64,000 bases of DNA from the NCBI RefSeq assembly GCF_020360975.1, contig NW_025408673.1, forward strand, positions 3,596,001-3,660,000, given 5' to 3'. Made by a program: the position numbers and the translations under genes. The notes under the pieces were generated by a model, which was not told where the DNA came from, did not search any database, and saw nothing but the letters and a program-made list of their open reading frames with translations. Source of the DNA: Hirsutella rhossiliensis (Eukaryota; Ascomycota; Sordariomycetes; Hypocreales; Ophiocordycipitaceae). This document shows positions 11,970 to 22,332 of the stretch, piece by piece (position 1 is the first letter of the stretch; each line of letters starts with the position of its first letter).

Positions 11970-12090
11970 ACTTTAAAGCATCAAACGAAACAATACAACA
12001 TGACAACATGTCTCATCATCCTCAAAATCAACTGCCAAAGGCTCGAATAGCACATTCTCTTCTCTTCTTGTTCTCCTTTTCATGAAGACG

Positions 12091-12328
12091 ATCAAGTCAA
12101 AACTTCCCCAATATACTCCTTATTCTGTTTATACCTACGACTTATACCGGTAGCACATGTAAATTTTCCGAGCCTTCCACTCGCCCAGACATGCATTACC
12201 CACTCACATCTCTTCAACCCTGCCGTCTCTCCACGCCCTTTGAGTTTGCGCTTTTTAAACAAAATCTCCCTCCAGCGGCCTAGCCTGCCTCCCCGACGCT
12301 CTGTCTCGGTTTCACTCACGATAATGCT
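12091..12328. other. Junction between Helitron 1 and a truncated LTR retrotransposon
   Basis: No coding motif is seen. The Helitron accessory gene ends at 11,969 and the retrotransposon pol begins at about 12,329, so a Helitron terminus or a deletion breakpoint must lie here. Confidence 0.35.
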
Positions 12329-14659
12329 CTACGTCTCTCGCCGTGTCTCGTATCTCGACCTCACTCTTCTTCCTGTCTCCAATCTACTATCGCCAACTCT
12401 CTCTCTCTCTTCTGTAGCCAACTCTTCTCCGGTTCTCTTGTCGCCAAATTTCGTTCCGAAAGGCTTCTTTGCGCGAGCCGCGGCTGGCGAGCCTTCCTCT
12501 CGTTGAAGTTCAATTTCGTGGTCGCAGTCTCGGTGTGGGGGGAGTTTATCCGCCTCTGATTGGTCGAATGCCTTCAAGAATTCATGGTAGTGTTGTGGTA
12601 CTTTTGTTGCAGGATCGATCAAAGTCTTGGGTTCGAGGGCTTTGTGAATGTCTTCGAGTGATGCCCTGAAAGGTACATATCGGCTGCTATTTTCCGGGAA
12701 GCTCGGAGTTCCTGTGTTTGTTGGTCCTTGGGGTTAAGGGAGGTGATTCCGTCCTGTAGCTGGAGCTCTCGGTTCATCTTGTCCATGTCTGTGAGTGCAG
12801 AGTCGAATCGGACCCGTCGGCGTGTTTTAGGTTCTACGAAGGTGGAGGCTTCTGTGATGACCCCAAGTTCAGCCAGCCTTTTGTCGATCTCATACAGTGA
12901 TAATGAGAATACGTCGACGTCGCGGTTTTTGGTCAGCATGTGGAATGCGGCTGCGCCGACTCTTCGGGGGGATTGATGGGCGTGGCAGTATAGTCGTGGT
13001 TGCAGAACTTGACAAAGAGGGAGCTCCAGAAACAGGAAGTTGGTATTGTCCTTTCTCCATGCAGTATTTGCGGCAGTGATCAGAGTTGAAAGTGACCACA
13101 TTCGTGCTCCAATTGACGATTGGGTTGTGATCTGTTAGCCAGGGTTTTCCAAGTATGACATTATACTTCCCAAGCTTCGTTACGTAAAAAAAGCATCTTC
13201 TCCTTGTGTCCCTTGATGTCCATGTTGAGCTTCACCACATGAGTGATGTCGCCAGCCGAGGAGGGTCTTCCATCGACTACGTTCAGCCGGCGACGGTTTC
13301 GTAATTCATAAAGCGTGAGTTTGTTGGTGTGCGCGAAGGATTCGTCTATAAACCCCTTTCCGGTGGCACCTGAGTCAAGCATTGCTTCGGTTTTAATCGG
13401 AGTGGAATTGTCTTCGATTAGGTTACAAGGCAGTAGCAAATGAGCTTGGTTGGTGTCCAGAGAAGAGAGCAGTAGATCGCCCTTTTTCTTGCGTCTCCTG
13501 CGGCGACTTCCGTCGGAGACTACACTTTCCGTCCTCCATGGTGCGGTGTCGCAATTGAGGAACGATGTTTGCCGAGCTGCACCAATGGCAGAGTCCATGC
13601 GTTGTGCAATAGGCTCTGCGTGCCGCTCTCTCTGCTTCCGTTTGGGGTCTACGACCAGAGGCGACATCTTTGGCCCCCCAGGTGATGACGCTCAAATCCA
13701 TTGAATCCCCGCCGTTAGAGGTCGTCGATTGTGGCGTGGTGGAGGGTTGTAAGGTTGCTTTGTGATTTGCTGAGTTGTCGGTGTTTTTCTTGAAGTAATT
13801 GGCATTGACTTGACGGCATTCGTTATCGCAGATACGGACAAGGTCCATAAATTGACTAAGTTCGGTAGGTGTATCTTTGCCCTTAGTGAGAGAAAGTCTC
13901 CAGATAACGTTGTCGTGGAGGGCACGTCGGAGGTGAGCAATGAGCGCCCCACTATCCCAGTCGGTGAGCTTGGCGACGGCATACCATTCGGGGAGGAATG
14001 TCGTAAGGGATCTATGGCCTTGTTTCATGTCAAAGATTTTGAGTTGGGCGGTAGCTTTAGCGTCAATATCCCCGAAGGCTGACTGAAGGGTGCTTTTATG
14101 GCATTGACATCGTCGAAGAGAACCACCCCATCTTTAATGTTGTAGCGGACTTGGTCATGTGCTTTGCCTTTAAGGCATGAGACGACATATCCCATACGTT
14201 GAGGTTCCGAGTTCCACCAATCTTTATTCATTTCGAGCTTCAACTCGAGGTGCTGGAGGAAATTCGGCAGAAGCGTGGGGTCCTCTCCGGTGAAGGCCTC
14301 AGGATCAGGGTGTTCTGGTGTGCGGTGTGAAGCTCCCTTGACTGAATGATCTTTAGGTATGCTTCATTTTCTGCCATAAGACGGGCGATCGTTGCGTCTC
14401 CATCACTTTTAGAAATGAGCGTGTTTTCTAGGCGGGTTTGGAGGTCCTCCATGTCCCTTATTGTCGTCGTGGTCGAGGCACGTAGTGAATCGATTACCGC
14501 TTGCATACTGTATGCGGCATTGCATACGAGGAAGACTTCTTTCATGAGACCGGCTGGGTTAGCAACAAAGGCATTTCGGAACGTTTCATTGGTATTGCTG
14601 GCGTTGAGGAGGGGGCAGGGGGGCACTCGATCGACGGGTGTGGGGGCAGCGGTAGCCAT
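12329..14659 (-). pseudogene. Ty3/gypsy gag-protease, element B, truncated at the start of RT
   Basis: Minus-strand gag starts at ATG 14,659 (MATAAPTPVDRVPPCPLL) and passes through frameshifted segments with a capsid-like block (WWNSEPQRMGYVVSCLKGKA, LIAHLRRALHDNVIWRLSL). A retropepsin follows: AMLDSGATGKGFID near 13,340-13,390, with the DSG catalytic triplet. The region after it contains AAAFHMLTK and YEIDKRLAELG, then the linker just upstream of reverse transcriptase (VPQHYHEFLKAFDQSEADKLPPH and DCDHEIEL). The polymerase core, RNase H and integrase are missing beyond 12,329. Five or more frame changes make it inactive. Gag-DSGA protease followed by a DHEIEL motif places it in Ty3/gypsy. Confidence 0.65.
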
Positions 14660-14811
14660 TGGGTTGTTGACGGTGTGGTGGTTGAGGTGAGAATTTGGTT
14701 GCAGGGTGTTTTGGTGAGGTTTGAAAGCGACAAGTGCGGTTTAGAACTATCGAAATCAATAGTCACGTCGCGGACGGTGATCTATTGAGGAGGGGTAGTT
14801 GGTAGACAATA

Positions 14812-14975
14812 TGTGACGGTACAAGTGCACGAACAAGGTCGGGTGCGACTTGGGTAAGGTGATTGTCTACGAAGAGAGAAGGAGGTTCCTAAGGAAGACT
14901 CTGACTTTCGCTATTTACATGAATCAAAGTGAGACATTTCATAAAGTATGAAAGTCACATGATCGTTCCCTCACA
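14812..14975 (-). repeat. LTR of element B (5' LTR of the minus-strand retrotransposon)
   Basis: A 164-bp segment that begins TGTGA and ends TCACA on the plus strand, lying directly upstream of the element B gag. The partner LTR is gone because the element is truncated on the other side, so target duplications cannot be checked. Its outer edge cuts directly into the gag of element A, which indicates that B inserted into A. Confidence 0.5.
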
Positions 14976-15207
14976 GGTTGTGAGTGGCGACCACACGGGT
15001 GTCCTCAATGGGGACAGCCGGGGTGACAGATGGCGTTGGCTCTAGGAGTTCAGACGAACGGGCTTGCTGGTGTTGTTGGAGTTCCAGGGCAATAAAACGT
15101 TCTTCAAACTGGGTGTTTCTTCGGGAACTCTCTTCTCTCAGACTTCGTATCTCGGCAACCAGGGCGCTGAGGACGTCCGGCTGCATGTTGTTGTTATCTT
15201 CGGCCAT
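14976..15207 (-). pseudogene. Gag fragment of LTR retrotransposon element A
   Basis: From ATG 15,207 the minus strand reads MAEDNNNMQPDVLSALVAEI, a coiled-coil-like SLREESSRRNTQFEERFIAL and ends after DTRVVATHNL. This is the N-terminal part of a Ty3/gypsy-type Gag. It stops at the LTR of element B, so the rest of the element is lost. A nine-base tandem repeat upstream of this start (about 15,257-15,300) is open in the same frame and encodes four EDT units. Confidence 0.5.
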
Positions 15208-15256
15208 CGCGACTTCGCTGAACGCTAATAGTTCGACGGGACTCAGTTTGGTGTCT

Positions 15257-15300
15257 TCAGTGTCTTCGGTGTCTTCAGTGTCTTCAATGTCTTCAGTGAT
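15257..15300. repeat. Short tandem repeat, 9-bp unit, in the leader of element A gag
   Basis: About five copies of a GTCTTCAGT-like unit. On the minus strand it translates as repeated EDT. It lies between the LTR and the likely gag start. Confidence 0.6.
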
Positions 15301-15310
15301 CTTGATAGTA

Positions 15311-15500
15311 TGTGAAAGGCCTCTAGTGAGTTGATACAACTAACTAGTCCCTATGCTGTTTACTATCAAGATAGAGAAGAAAGAAAGAAAGAAAGAGAAT
15401 CTACTACATGAGAGCACAATAGTATTTTATAGCTTCGAGCCAATGGAAGGTTCTAGAAGCTAGGCGGCGCAGCCGCCGTTAAAGCGGCTTGCCCGTTACA
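15311..15500 (-). repeat. LTR of element A
   Basis: A 190-bp sequence with TG...CA ends on either strand (TGTAACGGGC at the 15,500 end, CCTTTCACA at 15,311). It contains a TATA-like stretch (TATAAAATAC on the minus strand) and a GAAA microsatellite. Thirty-six bases of the same LTR end occur again at 21,742-21,777. Beyond 15,500 the sequence is transposase, so this LTR interrupts the 5' end of the pogo-like gene. Confidence 0.6.
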
Positions 15501-17029
15501 GATCCCTTCAAACCATTCATGAATGGCCTGAATTGGCCCAAACCCAACTTGAATCGCGAAAATTGGAGCTTGAAGATTTTGAATCGAGATCCCAAAAATT
15601 CAATTCATTTGATTCATCCTTCATTCAAAATCTTCAAAAAATTCACCTTCGTATATCACCCCTATCCACGGTCGGCCCTGATGGTACCCGCAACGAACCC
15701 TTCGACTCCCAATGCTTTGTTGGCAAAAACTGGATATCCCGTTTTATTAAACGCAAGGGATATCATATTATGAAGCAAAAGGTACTCGATAACCAACGCA
15801 AGCTTGCCGAATCAGTCCCGCACGTTACCGAGTACTTCAAGAAGCTCCACGAGACGATTGCCTCGTACGGGATTAACCCGGCTGATATCTGGAATATGGA
15901 CGAGACGGGCTTCCGTATTGGTATTGGCAGGGACCAAGTTGTCGTCACGAAATCAAGGCGATCGCAATACTTTGGTATTGAGGAAAACAGGGAGTCGGCA
16001 ACAGCCGTTGAAGCGATTTCTGCCGATGGTCGATACATCCCTGCGTTTTTGATCCTATCCGGCAAGGTCCACCTCGAACAGTGGTACGACATCAAGGAGC
16101 TAGATGGCGATACCCTTATTGGTGTTACGGAAACGGGATTTACGAACGATCAGCTCAATCTAGCGTGGATTCAACATTTCGATAAGCATGCAAAGAGCAA
16201 AGGTGCTTGGAGGCTATTGCTCCTTGACGGCCACGGCTCCCACCATACCCTTGACCTTATCGAGTACGCTGAAGCCCATAATATTGTGCTCTTTGCATTG
16301 CCTCCGCATCTTACGCATCTCCTTCAACCGCTTGACGTCGTGGTATTTCAGCCGTATAAACATTACCACAGTCGGGCAGTCGATTTTGCTATTCGCAGTG
16401 GTGCGAGTAAAATCACCAAGCTGGAGTTCCTCGCTATGATCCAATCAATCCGCGTCAAAGCCTTCAAGGAGTCTACAATCCTCTCGGCATTCAAAAAAAC
16501 AGGAATCCACCCATTCAATCCAAAGCCAATCCTCGAGAGACTCAAAGAGAGGTACGGGACCAGACGCCGCCGACAGAGCTACCTGCAGAGCCGTATTCAT
16601 CCCCTTTGGTCCCCCCATACCGTACGGAAGTTTGAATCAGTTGGCCAACGTCTCCTTGAGTTTGACCCAATTGATGATATTGAGAAGGAGGTCTTCGTAC
16701 ATAACCTTCAACGCTACGTTAAAGGTGCAATCTCCCAAGGCCACGAGTTAAAGCAAACGATGGTCGATCTGTACAATACCAAGCTTGCCGAGCAGCAACG
16801 CCAAGGCCGGAAGAAATACAAGAACCGCCACCTTCAAAGCGGTGGAGTACTGACTGTAGACGAAGGGAGGGCTATTGCGAAGTCAAAGGAAGATATTCGC
16901 ATTGCAAAAGCAGAAAAGTTGGTACTGGCGAAGCAAAAGAGGGAGAAAAGGGCGATTGAGCTCGAGGAGCGACGGGCAGCCCGGGCGGCTAAGAAAGCCG
17001 AAAAAGAAGCCCAACGATCAGCTTTATAA
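15501..17029 (+). pseudogene. Pogo/Fot1-like DDE transposase, 5'-truncated, otherwise open
   Basis: An uninterrupted frame of more than 490 codons runs from the LTR edge to the stop at 17,027-17,029. The front keeps only the end of the CENP-B-type HTH (VGKNWISRFIKRKGYHIM), so the psq HTH is missing. The DDE_1 core is complete: first Asp in NMDETGFRIG (about 15,895), second in LLLDGHGSHH (about 16,226), third in LLQPLDVVVF (about 16,330). A KKTGIHPFNP motif and a long lysine/arginine/glutamate-rich C-terminal coil follow, as in other fungal pogo transposases. No ATG precedes the domain and the 5' end was removed by an LTR insertion, so it is best treated as a recently truncated copy. The very long open frame suggests the damage is young. 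Confidence 0.8.
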
Positions 17030-17256
17030 GCTACAAAGGTCAAAAATAGGTAGACTATTGCGGCCAGTATTCAATTATCGTATGCATCAATTTTTAACTT
17101 TTTTTGCCGTTTTATTATTAAATTAAGTTGGCGTTGAAGCCGTCAAGTGACACAGCCAGGTGGTTGACACAGACAGGTGGTGAGGACCCACTTTACGTGG
17201 GTCTGTGGGACGAGTAGCACCTCCCCTTGTACTCTTACTTTCTTGGCATTGACTTA
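17030..17256. other. 3' flank of the pogo-like element
   Basis: AT-rich tail after the transposase stop, then a segment with a short hairpin (GACCCACTTTACGTGGGTC). The element's 3' TIR probably lies here, but its 5' partner is gone so the end cannot be set. Homology to the segment at 28.8 kb begins at about 17,257. Confidence 0.35.
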
Positions 17257-17326
17257 TTGCGAGCGTCTTTGACGAAACCCTCTGCCGACAAGCTGGGTAA
17301 AAGATGACCACGTCCCGTTGGCAAAG

Positions 17327-17712
17327 CTAGTTGCCGACCTTGGAGCTCTTGCTTCCGCCACTGGCGCTACCACCGCCAGAAGACTTGTAGGTAGAGCCGC
17401 CTTGGCCGTCGTTGTAGTAGGAGCTTCCGTTGGGGTTGGAGTAGTAGTATGAACCGTTGCTGTGTTGTCGACGTGTTAGTAGATCGCGGGATTGGGTTCA
17501 GAGGGTCAAGGCAAGGGAGACGTGCGAGTTGGAGTAGTGATAGGAGTTGCTGTTGGAAGCGCCGCTGCCGTAGTCACGAGAGCAGTAGTGGTTGCCCTGT
17601 TCCGCGTCAGTACGTCGATATCGTGCTCTGGGTGTTGCGGATATGGATGGGGGAGGAAAGGGGGCCCAACCTTGCTGTTGGTGCCAGAGCTCTTGTACTC
17701 GTAGGATGGCAT
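17327..17712 (-). CDS. Small Ser/Tyr/Gly/Asn-rich protein, copy A (81 aa, two introns)
   Basis: Three exons on the minus strand: 17,712-17,671, 17,596-17,526 and 17,459-17,327 (42+71+133 nt = 81 codons plus stop). Intron 1 (17,670-17,597) is GT-AG. Intron 2 (17,525-17,460) needs a GC donor to keep frame and has a CTAAC branch site. The protein starts MPSYEYKSSGTNSKGNHYC and has repeats of SNSYHYSNS, SYYYSNPNGSSYYNDG and a GGGS-type tail. I recognise it as a small protein widespread in filamentous fungi with no assigned function; it has no signal peptide or membrane segment. Copy B at 28,379 has the same exon lengths. Keeping both copies open while everything around is broken argues that it is a real gene. 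Confidence 0.75.
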
Positions 17713-17838
17713 GGCTGTGAGTTTCTAAGGATAGCTGCGTGGGATATTTCGAAGACGATTACACTTGACAGACAGGTTATAGCTGATTGAAGAGAGGGGA
17801 GACAAGGTGAGGGGGAAGGCGGACTCATATTACTCGTT

Positions 17839-17890
17839 GCCCGCCCCACTTAGATGGAACCAAGGCGAATCCCAATAAAGTGGGGCGGGC
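17839..17890. repeat. 13-bp inverted repeat upstream of copy A
   Basis: Perfect arms at 17,839-17,851 and 17,878-17,890 around a 26-nt spacer. They lie in the putative promoter-side flank of the 81-aa gene copy A. A CCCCACTTTATTGG-type sequence shared with about 49,930 overlaps the right arm. Confidence 0.5.
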
Positions 17891-17907
17891 ATTACCCGTG
17901 CCGCGCC

Positions 17908-17939
17908 GCGGCCAATACATGGGCGCATGTATTGGCCGC
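17908..17939. repeat. Perfect 13-bp hairpin with 6-nt loop
   Basis: Arms at 17,908-17,920 and 17,927-17,939 are exact reverse complements around GGGCGC. The arms include GGCCAATACAT. Could be a cruciform, a transposon-end remnant or a fold in RNA. Confidence 0.6.
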
Positions 17940-18826
17940 CGCCGTCCCTTCCAAGAAGTTACCCGCAGTGGCAGTACTTGGCACAGTTCGGCTACACACT
18001 GTAGTGAACTTGCTGCCTCGAGAGACCTGGATAACAAATGTGTCGCGGAGGCCACCCACAATAGGCCTAGGGCAGTATCTAGAGGAGGTTCTTTGGGAGA
18101 CCGTGTCCACACGGTCACCTATTTCTGCGGGCACGGTGGACTCAAGTCCGACCTTTCTTCTATAGCCTCATATACATCTTTTCCTGAGACCCGCTAGTCA
18201 GTAGCGAGAAAATGTCAGCTCAACGATAGCCTCGCAGAAATTGGCGCCGTCGAGTACCGTAGGTCGAGTCGAAATTCTACCCCCGAGAACCGTAAGCCGA
18301 ACCTATCGAGCCAAAATCCGCTTCCCAGCAAAGAAGCGCCAATACAACCCTCACCGCCATGCCCTTGACGAGACATACGCGGCCGGAACGAGACGATAAC
18401 AAGACCTTCCGGGTCTTCCAGGCCAACGAGGCAAGATCCCGCCGACGCACGACTGCGCCCTCACACTCGACGACTCTGAGCAATACGGACGCAGTCCTTT
18501 TACAGGAGCGTTGGACAGAAGCAAAGAACTCCCATTGTGTCGTACCAGCCGCCAAAAGTGGAGGTGTAGGCCACCTCCGCTAGAGGCGACTGGTACCGTT
18601 GTATACGCAGATTCCGACAACACATTGCCTCACCAAAACCCCACCCGGCCTACGACACCTTCTCCTCGTTGACAGCCGGCCGGGATAGCAATAGTACCGA
18701 GCGGAGTCACGACATATGTCCCGCTGAAGTCTCAGACTGCAGCTGGCAGCTGCTCATGCCATTGCACGCCCAGAACGCTCTATATGCACAGAAGTTATAA
18801 ACCCACCACATGCAGTAGTCCAGACA
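17940..18826. other. No gene recognised
   Basis: Both strands have only short open stretches without recognisable motifs. No LTR, TIR or RNA gene seen. Confidence 0.4.
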
Positions 18827-19527
18827 CTACACAGACAGCCATATCTTTGCCGTGCCTCGACTCGGATAGAACACAACACACATAGCCGCCAAGTGCGTCG
18901 TGGCCAACCTATTTCCTCCCTTAACCTTGCTGACTCCGAGCAATTCGCCTGCTTGGTGATGGATGAGATCCACGGCGACCACGGGGGTAGTGTCGTCGAA
19001 CTCTGTAGGGGTAATCGGCAGTGGTTTGCTCAGCTTGTCGTTATCGACGAACAAGGTGCGGAAGAAGGCTGTGTCCATTTGGAGCTGTCAGGTCTTAGCT
19101 TGTGTCCGATGGAAACAAGGTGGTGACTTGCATCTATCACTGTCCGATTAAGCGAGTACTTATTTAAAGCCAATGCTGCCTTAACGCGGTCTCCAATCTG
19201 CTTCTTGTCCATCGAGCAAGTGCCAACATTCTTGACGGCATTCTTGGATTTGGCTGTCGTACGAGCCTTCTTTGTCGGATTGTCCTGGTCGACCTCTACG
19301 GGTGAAGACGCATGCTGTTTATTGGTCACTGGCATGCGTCGATTGAGATTGCTTGTGATGATGTGACAGCGTACCTTTCGTGTTTCAACCATATCTTCCA
19401 ACTTTTCAAGACGCAGAGTCGGAATACGGAAGGGAGAGAAGCGATCTGAAACATAAAGACAAAGGCGCGTTGGAGAAGGTGGAAGTAATGGTCTCATCAA
19501 AATCTCGCAGGTTTTGAAGCGCGCCAC
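18827..19527 (-). pseudogene. Unrecognised coding stretch with one frameshift
   Basis: Two overlapping minus-strand frames (19,527-19,030 and 19,078-18,827) appear to form one protein: the first has a basic region (TKKARTTAKSKNAVKNV) then KQIGDRVKAALALNKYSLNR and ends in the sequence that the second frame continues as MDTAFFRTLFVDNDKLSKPL, TPTEFDDTTPVVAVDLIHHQ. The composition is protein-like and the join near 19,060 is a single shift. I do not recognise the family. It may be part of a retroelement or a decayed host gene. Confidence 0.3.
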
Positions 19528-19824
19528 GCGCCACGCGTCACGGAAAATCTATTTACCGCCTAAGCAAGAACTTCCTTGTCGCCACGTGCCTAGATCTCAC
19601 CACGTTTACGAAAAGGGACCTCATCAGTACCGCATTTACCACTCGACAGAAGCGTTACGTGAATTTGGCCGCCGGAGTCCGCTAACGTGCTCTCACGGCG
19701 ACAGGTTGCCGTGACCCCTTCCTGGACCTGCATCCACTGTGCTTCAAAGCCATAAGGTAGCGACGTCGCAAGTTCACCACGACCTCGGAGCCTCCATTCA
19801 GCTCGAAGCCCTCCCGGTCTGGCC

Positions 19825-21657
19825 ATGGTGACCAAGTCGCCTACCACCCGGAACTCGTCGCCGGCTTCCTTTTACGCGGCAAAGGACTCGGAGACGCAAG
19901 GGTCGGCAACATCCAGCAGTCCTGCCACTCCCTGTCCGTACAGTGAGGCGCGACAGCTGCCTCGCGAGCTCAAAGACCATTGCCAGATTTTTCTCGAAGA
20001 ACAAATCCGTATAGGCACCCTTTTCCGTCTTTCTATTCGCGCGTTCTTTTATTCTCGGGGGAGACGGGACTGATTGAGGCTTTAGATACTTGTGCCATCA
20101 ATTTGCTCAACAGCATGCTAGGCTCCGGCATTTCCCGGCAAGTTCCAACCAGCAAGACCGTGCCGGTGCCGCCCCCTAGCCATCTCGCACTTTTGGGCAC
20201 GCTGGTTATTCATCCGTTGCATACGACTCGTGCAGACAAGCCGGATCACCTGATCGTGTCCTCCCTGGCGCTTAATTACTTGCGCAACGTCCTGACCATC
20301 GCTGGGCCCATCAACGCCGGATTCCGCGTCGCCTTCCAGTTCCACTCGACACCGAGATGGGCCCGCCAATCCGATCGTCCTGGCTCTGCCAGCGATAGCG
20401 ACATGTCCGACGGCGGCTCGAACGGCGACCTGGATCAGTTGCGGGGTGCAATGGCAAATGAGGCGAGTGTTTGGAGCCGAGGCCAGGACTTGTGGTCCAC
20501 GGTGGGCTGGGCTTTCAACACGGCGACAGTGCATCCTCACCGGTGGCGCTACTGGAAAGTGTGGCTCGGGTTCATGCTCGACGTCCTCGATGCCGACTGG
20601 GCCGAGAGGAAGACTTGATCAGGAGGCCCACGAAACCAGTGGCAAGCGCGGACACGAGTCCGTTGCGTGGCGCACGGAATCCATGATTTACATGTATATG
20701 AATCAGGACGGTCGTCAGACGGGACACAAGCGAATTATGAACGCGCTCTTTGCCGACGGGGGAAGCCAATCCTTATCTGCCTTCTTGGAGGTGTTCGAAA
20801 AGGAGCTAAGGGGGCCTAAGAAGGCGTCGAGAAAACGGAAATGGGAGCAAGCCCTCGACCTGAAAAGCGACAAGTTCGGCGACTACTTTGATGCTGATTC
20901 GATATCATCCAGTATTTCTGAGCCGCCAACGCCGGAAAAGCGCCGCGGCGCGAGCAGGGATGTCTCGTTTGGCTGTTCGAATCCCGGTCTAGTCGAATCA
21001 ATACGTCTTCGACTGAGGTTCTTCAAGCTTCTCTCTGCTGCCACCTCGGTGCTTCGCTGGCGGTTGGACCTTAACCAGCTCCACGATGGCTTTGCGGCAG
21101 GCATCAAGCTGCTCCCTCTGCAGATGTTTGCTCTGTTTGTGTCACGACGAGAGAACCCACTGCTACCCGCATCATATGTCACCATTATCAAGAAGCTGTT
21201 CCATTTGCTGCTGCCTTCCCGGCACAAGGATCCTAGAAATGTGGATCCAGAAGGCCATGCCATGGGCAGCTTGAGCTTACCCATGCTGGAGCACTGCTAC
21301 ATTTCGTCGCCTGCCAATACGGTCGGGTTGGAGGACAACGCGAAGCTCTCTCTGGTGGTCGAGCAAGCGATGCAGCTGTTATGGGATTGCGAAATGATGA
21401 AGTGCACGGACAGCTTTGCCAAAGCAGCCTTGAGAGGCGTCGAGGCGCGAGAGGCAAAGGCGAAGAAGAGGGGAATGGGCAAGCGTCGCGCACATTCCGG
21501 CTCTATCGTGGCCCGGGATGTCTTGGCTGGCTCTGCCGAAAGAATCCGTATGTTGATACAGTTACTGGAGGCATCGGCTGACTCGGACAGTGAGAAGCAG
21601 CAAGCCTTGAACTCGACCACCGACTCAGTAGAAAATTGTATCGTAGTCAAATTGTAG
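19825..21657 (+). pseudogene. Conserved fungal protein of unknown function, two frameshifts
   Basis: Three frames join into one chain: 19,825-~20,060 (PYSEARQLPRELKDHCQIFL), ~20,060-20,615 (ETGLIEALDTCAINLLNSML, LIVSSLALNYLRNVLTIAGP, WKVWLGFMLDVLDADWAE) and ~20,615-21,657 (LDQEAHETSGKRGHES, MIYMYMNQDGRQTGHKRIM, then a long helical region and C-terminus). The joins fall at a G run near 20,060 and at 20,612, where one extra base separates ADWAERK from LDQEAHE. The second half has a bipartite basic stretch (KKASRKRKWEQ), suggesting a nuclear protein. I do not know the family. Its last 490 bases recur at 47.1-47.6 kb, so the locus has been segmentally duplicated. If either shift is a sequencing error it could be a live gene. 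Confidence 0.55.
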
Positions 21658-21741
21658 CAAGTTCTACACAAAGCTATCTCACTTGGTCGGCGATCGCAAT
21701 CGTAGCGCCGAAAGCGCGATTGACAGCCTGAACTATCTCGG

Positions 21742-21777
21742 TGTGAAAGGCCTCTAGTGAGTTGATACAACTAACTA
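21742..21777 (-). repeat. 36-bp LTR fragment (element A type)
   Basis: Identical to the 15,311 end of the element A LTR, then cut off at a TA dinucleotide where a C-rich terminal repeat starts. It marks the end of homology between this locus and the duplicate at 47.6 kb. Confidence 0.65.
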
Positions 21778-21811
21778 CCATGCTTACCCCCCCCCTTCTG
21801 CTCACCCCCCC
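21778..21811 (+). repeat. C-rich terminal inverted repeat, left copy
   Basis: Begins CCATGCTTACCCC directly after TA and contains two C runs separated by TTCTGCTCA. The reverse complement of the same sequence occurs at 32,105-32,137, also next to TA. TA-flanked C-rich ends are usual for pogo/Tc1-type DNA transposons. Confidence 0.5.
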
Positions 21812-22332
21812 CTTATGCTCCGCAAAAATGTTGCCGCTCCATACAAATTGGACCAACTTCACTTATACAGAATCTACTCAATTTTAAAGCTTTTGACGAA
21901 CAGAAAAGGGTCGTCGGCACAAAGATCAAAGAGTCGTGGTCCTTCTCCGTCATCTTTAGTGTCGCGCTTTCGCTTAGCCGAGCTGGATGGCTTGTGCCGG
22001 CCAGTGAGACTGTTTAATAGGGCCATTCTCGATGCCGTGTATGGTGGGACTAGCTCAGCAGAGGTCCAGAAAGAAGAACTATTGAATCCGTTTGGTAGAG
22101 GTGGGCAAATTGTCGAATGGAAGAAAAAACAGGTTACGCGTCTTGGAGCACAGACCATCTCGGATACGGATACGGATTTTATTTCACCCGCAGAGAAGTC
22201 CCTTGGCAAGTACTCGACACTTCGGCACGGAATAGCAGGCTGCCCGAGTGGCTAGAGGGCGCGCAATTTCTTCCCACATCGTCAACCTCAACTTCATCTC
22301 ATCCTACACTGCGTCTGCAGCCCGACGTGGCC
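21812..22332. other. Open on both strands, no recognised gene
   Basis: A plus-strand frame (21,815-22,255) and a minus-strand frame (22,209-21,874, with SSSAKRKRDTKDDGEGPRLF) overlap; neither shows a known motif. The plus frame overlapping the alpha-kinase start is open from 22,117, so its true start could be there. Nothing is called. Confidence 0.3.

Larger units (their letters stand above)
3523..12090 (-). mobile_element. Helitron copy 1 (Rep/helicase minus strand, accessory gene plus strand)
   Basis: Rolling-circle transposon body defined by a broken Rep/helicase gene (minus strand, 3,523 to about 8,640) and a divergently oriented accessory gene (plus strand, 10,555-11,969). Copy 2 at 51.4-63.3 kb has the same gene content and the same head-to-head arrangement. 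The helicase is cut at 3,523, where MULE sequence begins, so the Helitron 3' end is missing. The 5' end must lie near 12,090, before LTR-retrotransposon sequence starts, but I could not find a convincing terminal TC or a matching end in copy 2. Exact ends are therefore uncertain. Confidence 0.6.

Noticed and set aside
12329..14659. Repeat-induced point mutation as the cause of decay
   Set aside because: Lesions seen are mostly indels and base composition is not strongly AT-rich; TpA/ApT ratios would need to be computed to exclude mild RIP.
19590..19847. Minus-strand frame MVGDLVTMARPGG...
   Set aside because: No motif, and it overlaps the upstream part of a plus-strand conserved gene; kept out as unsupported.
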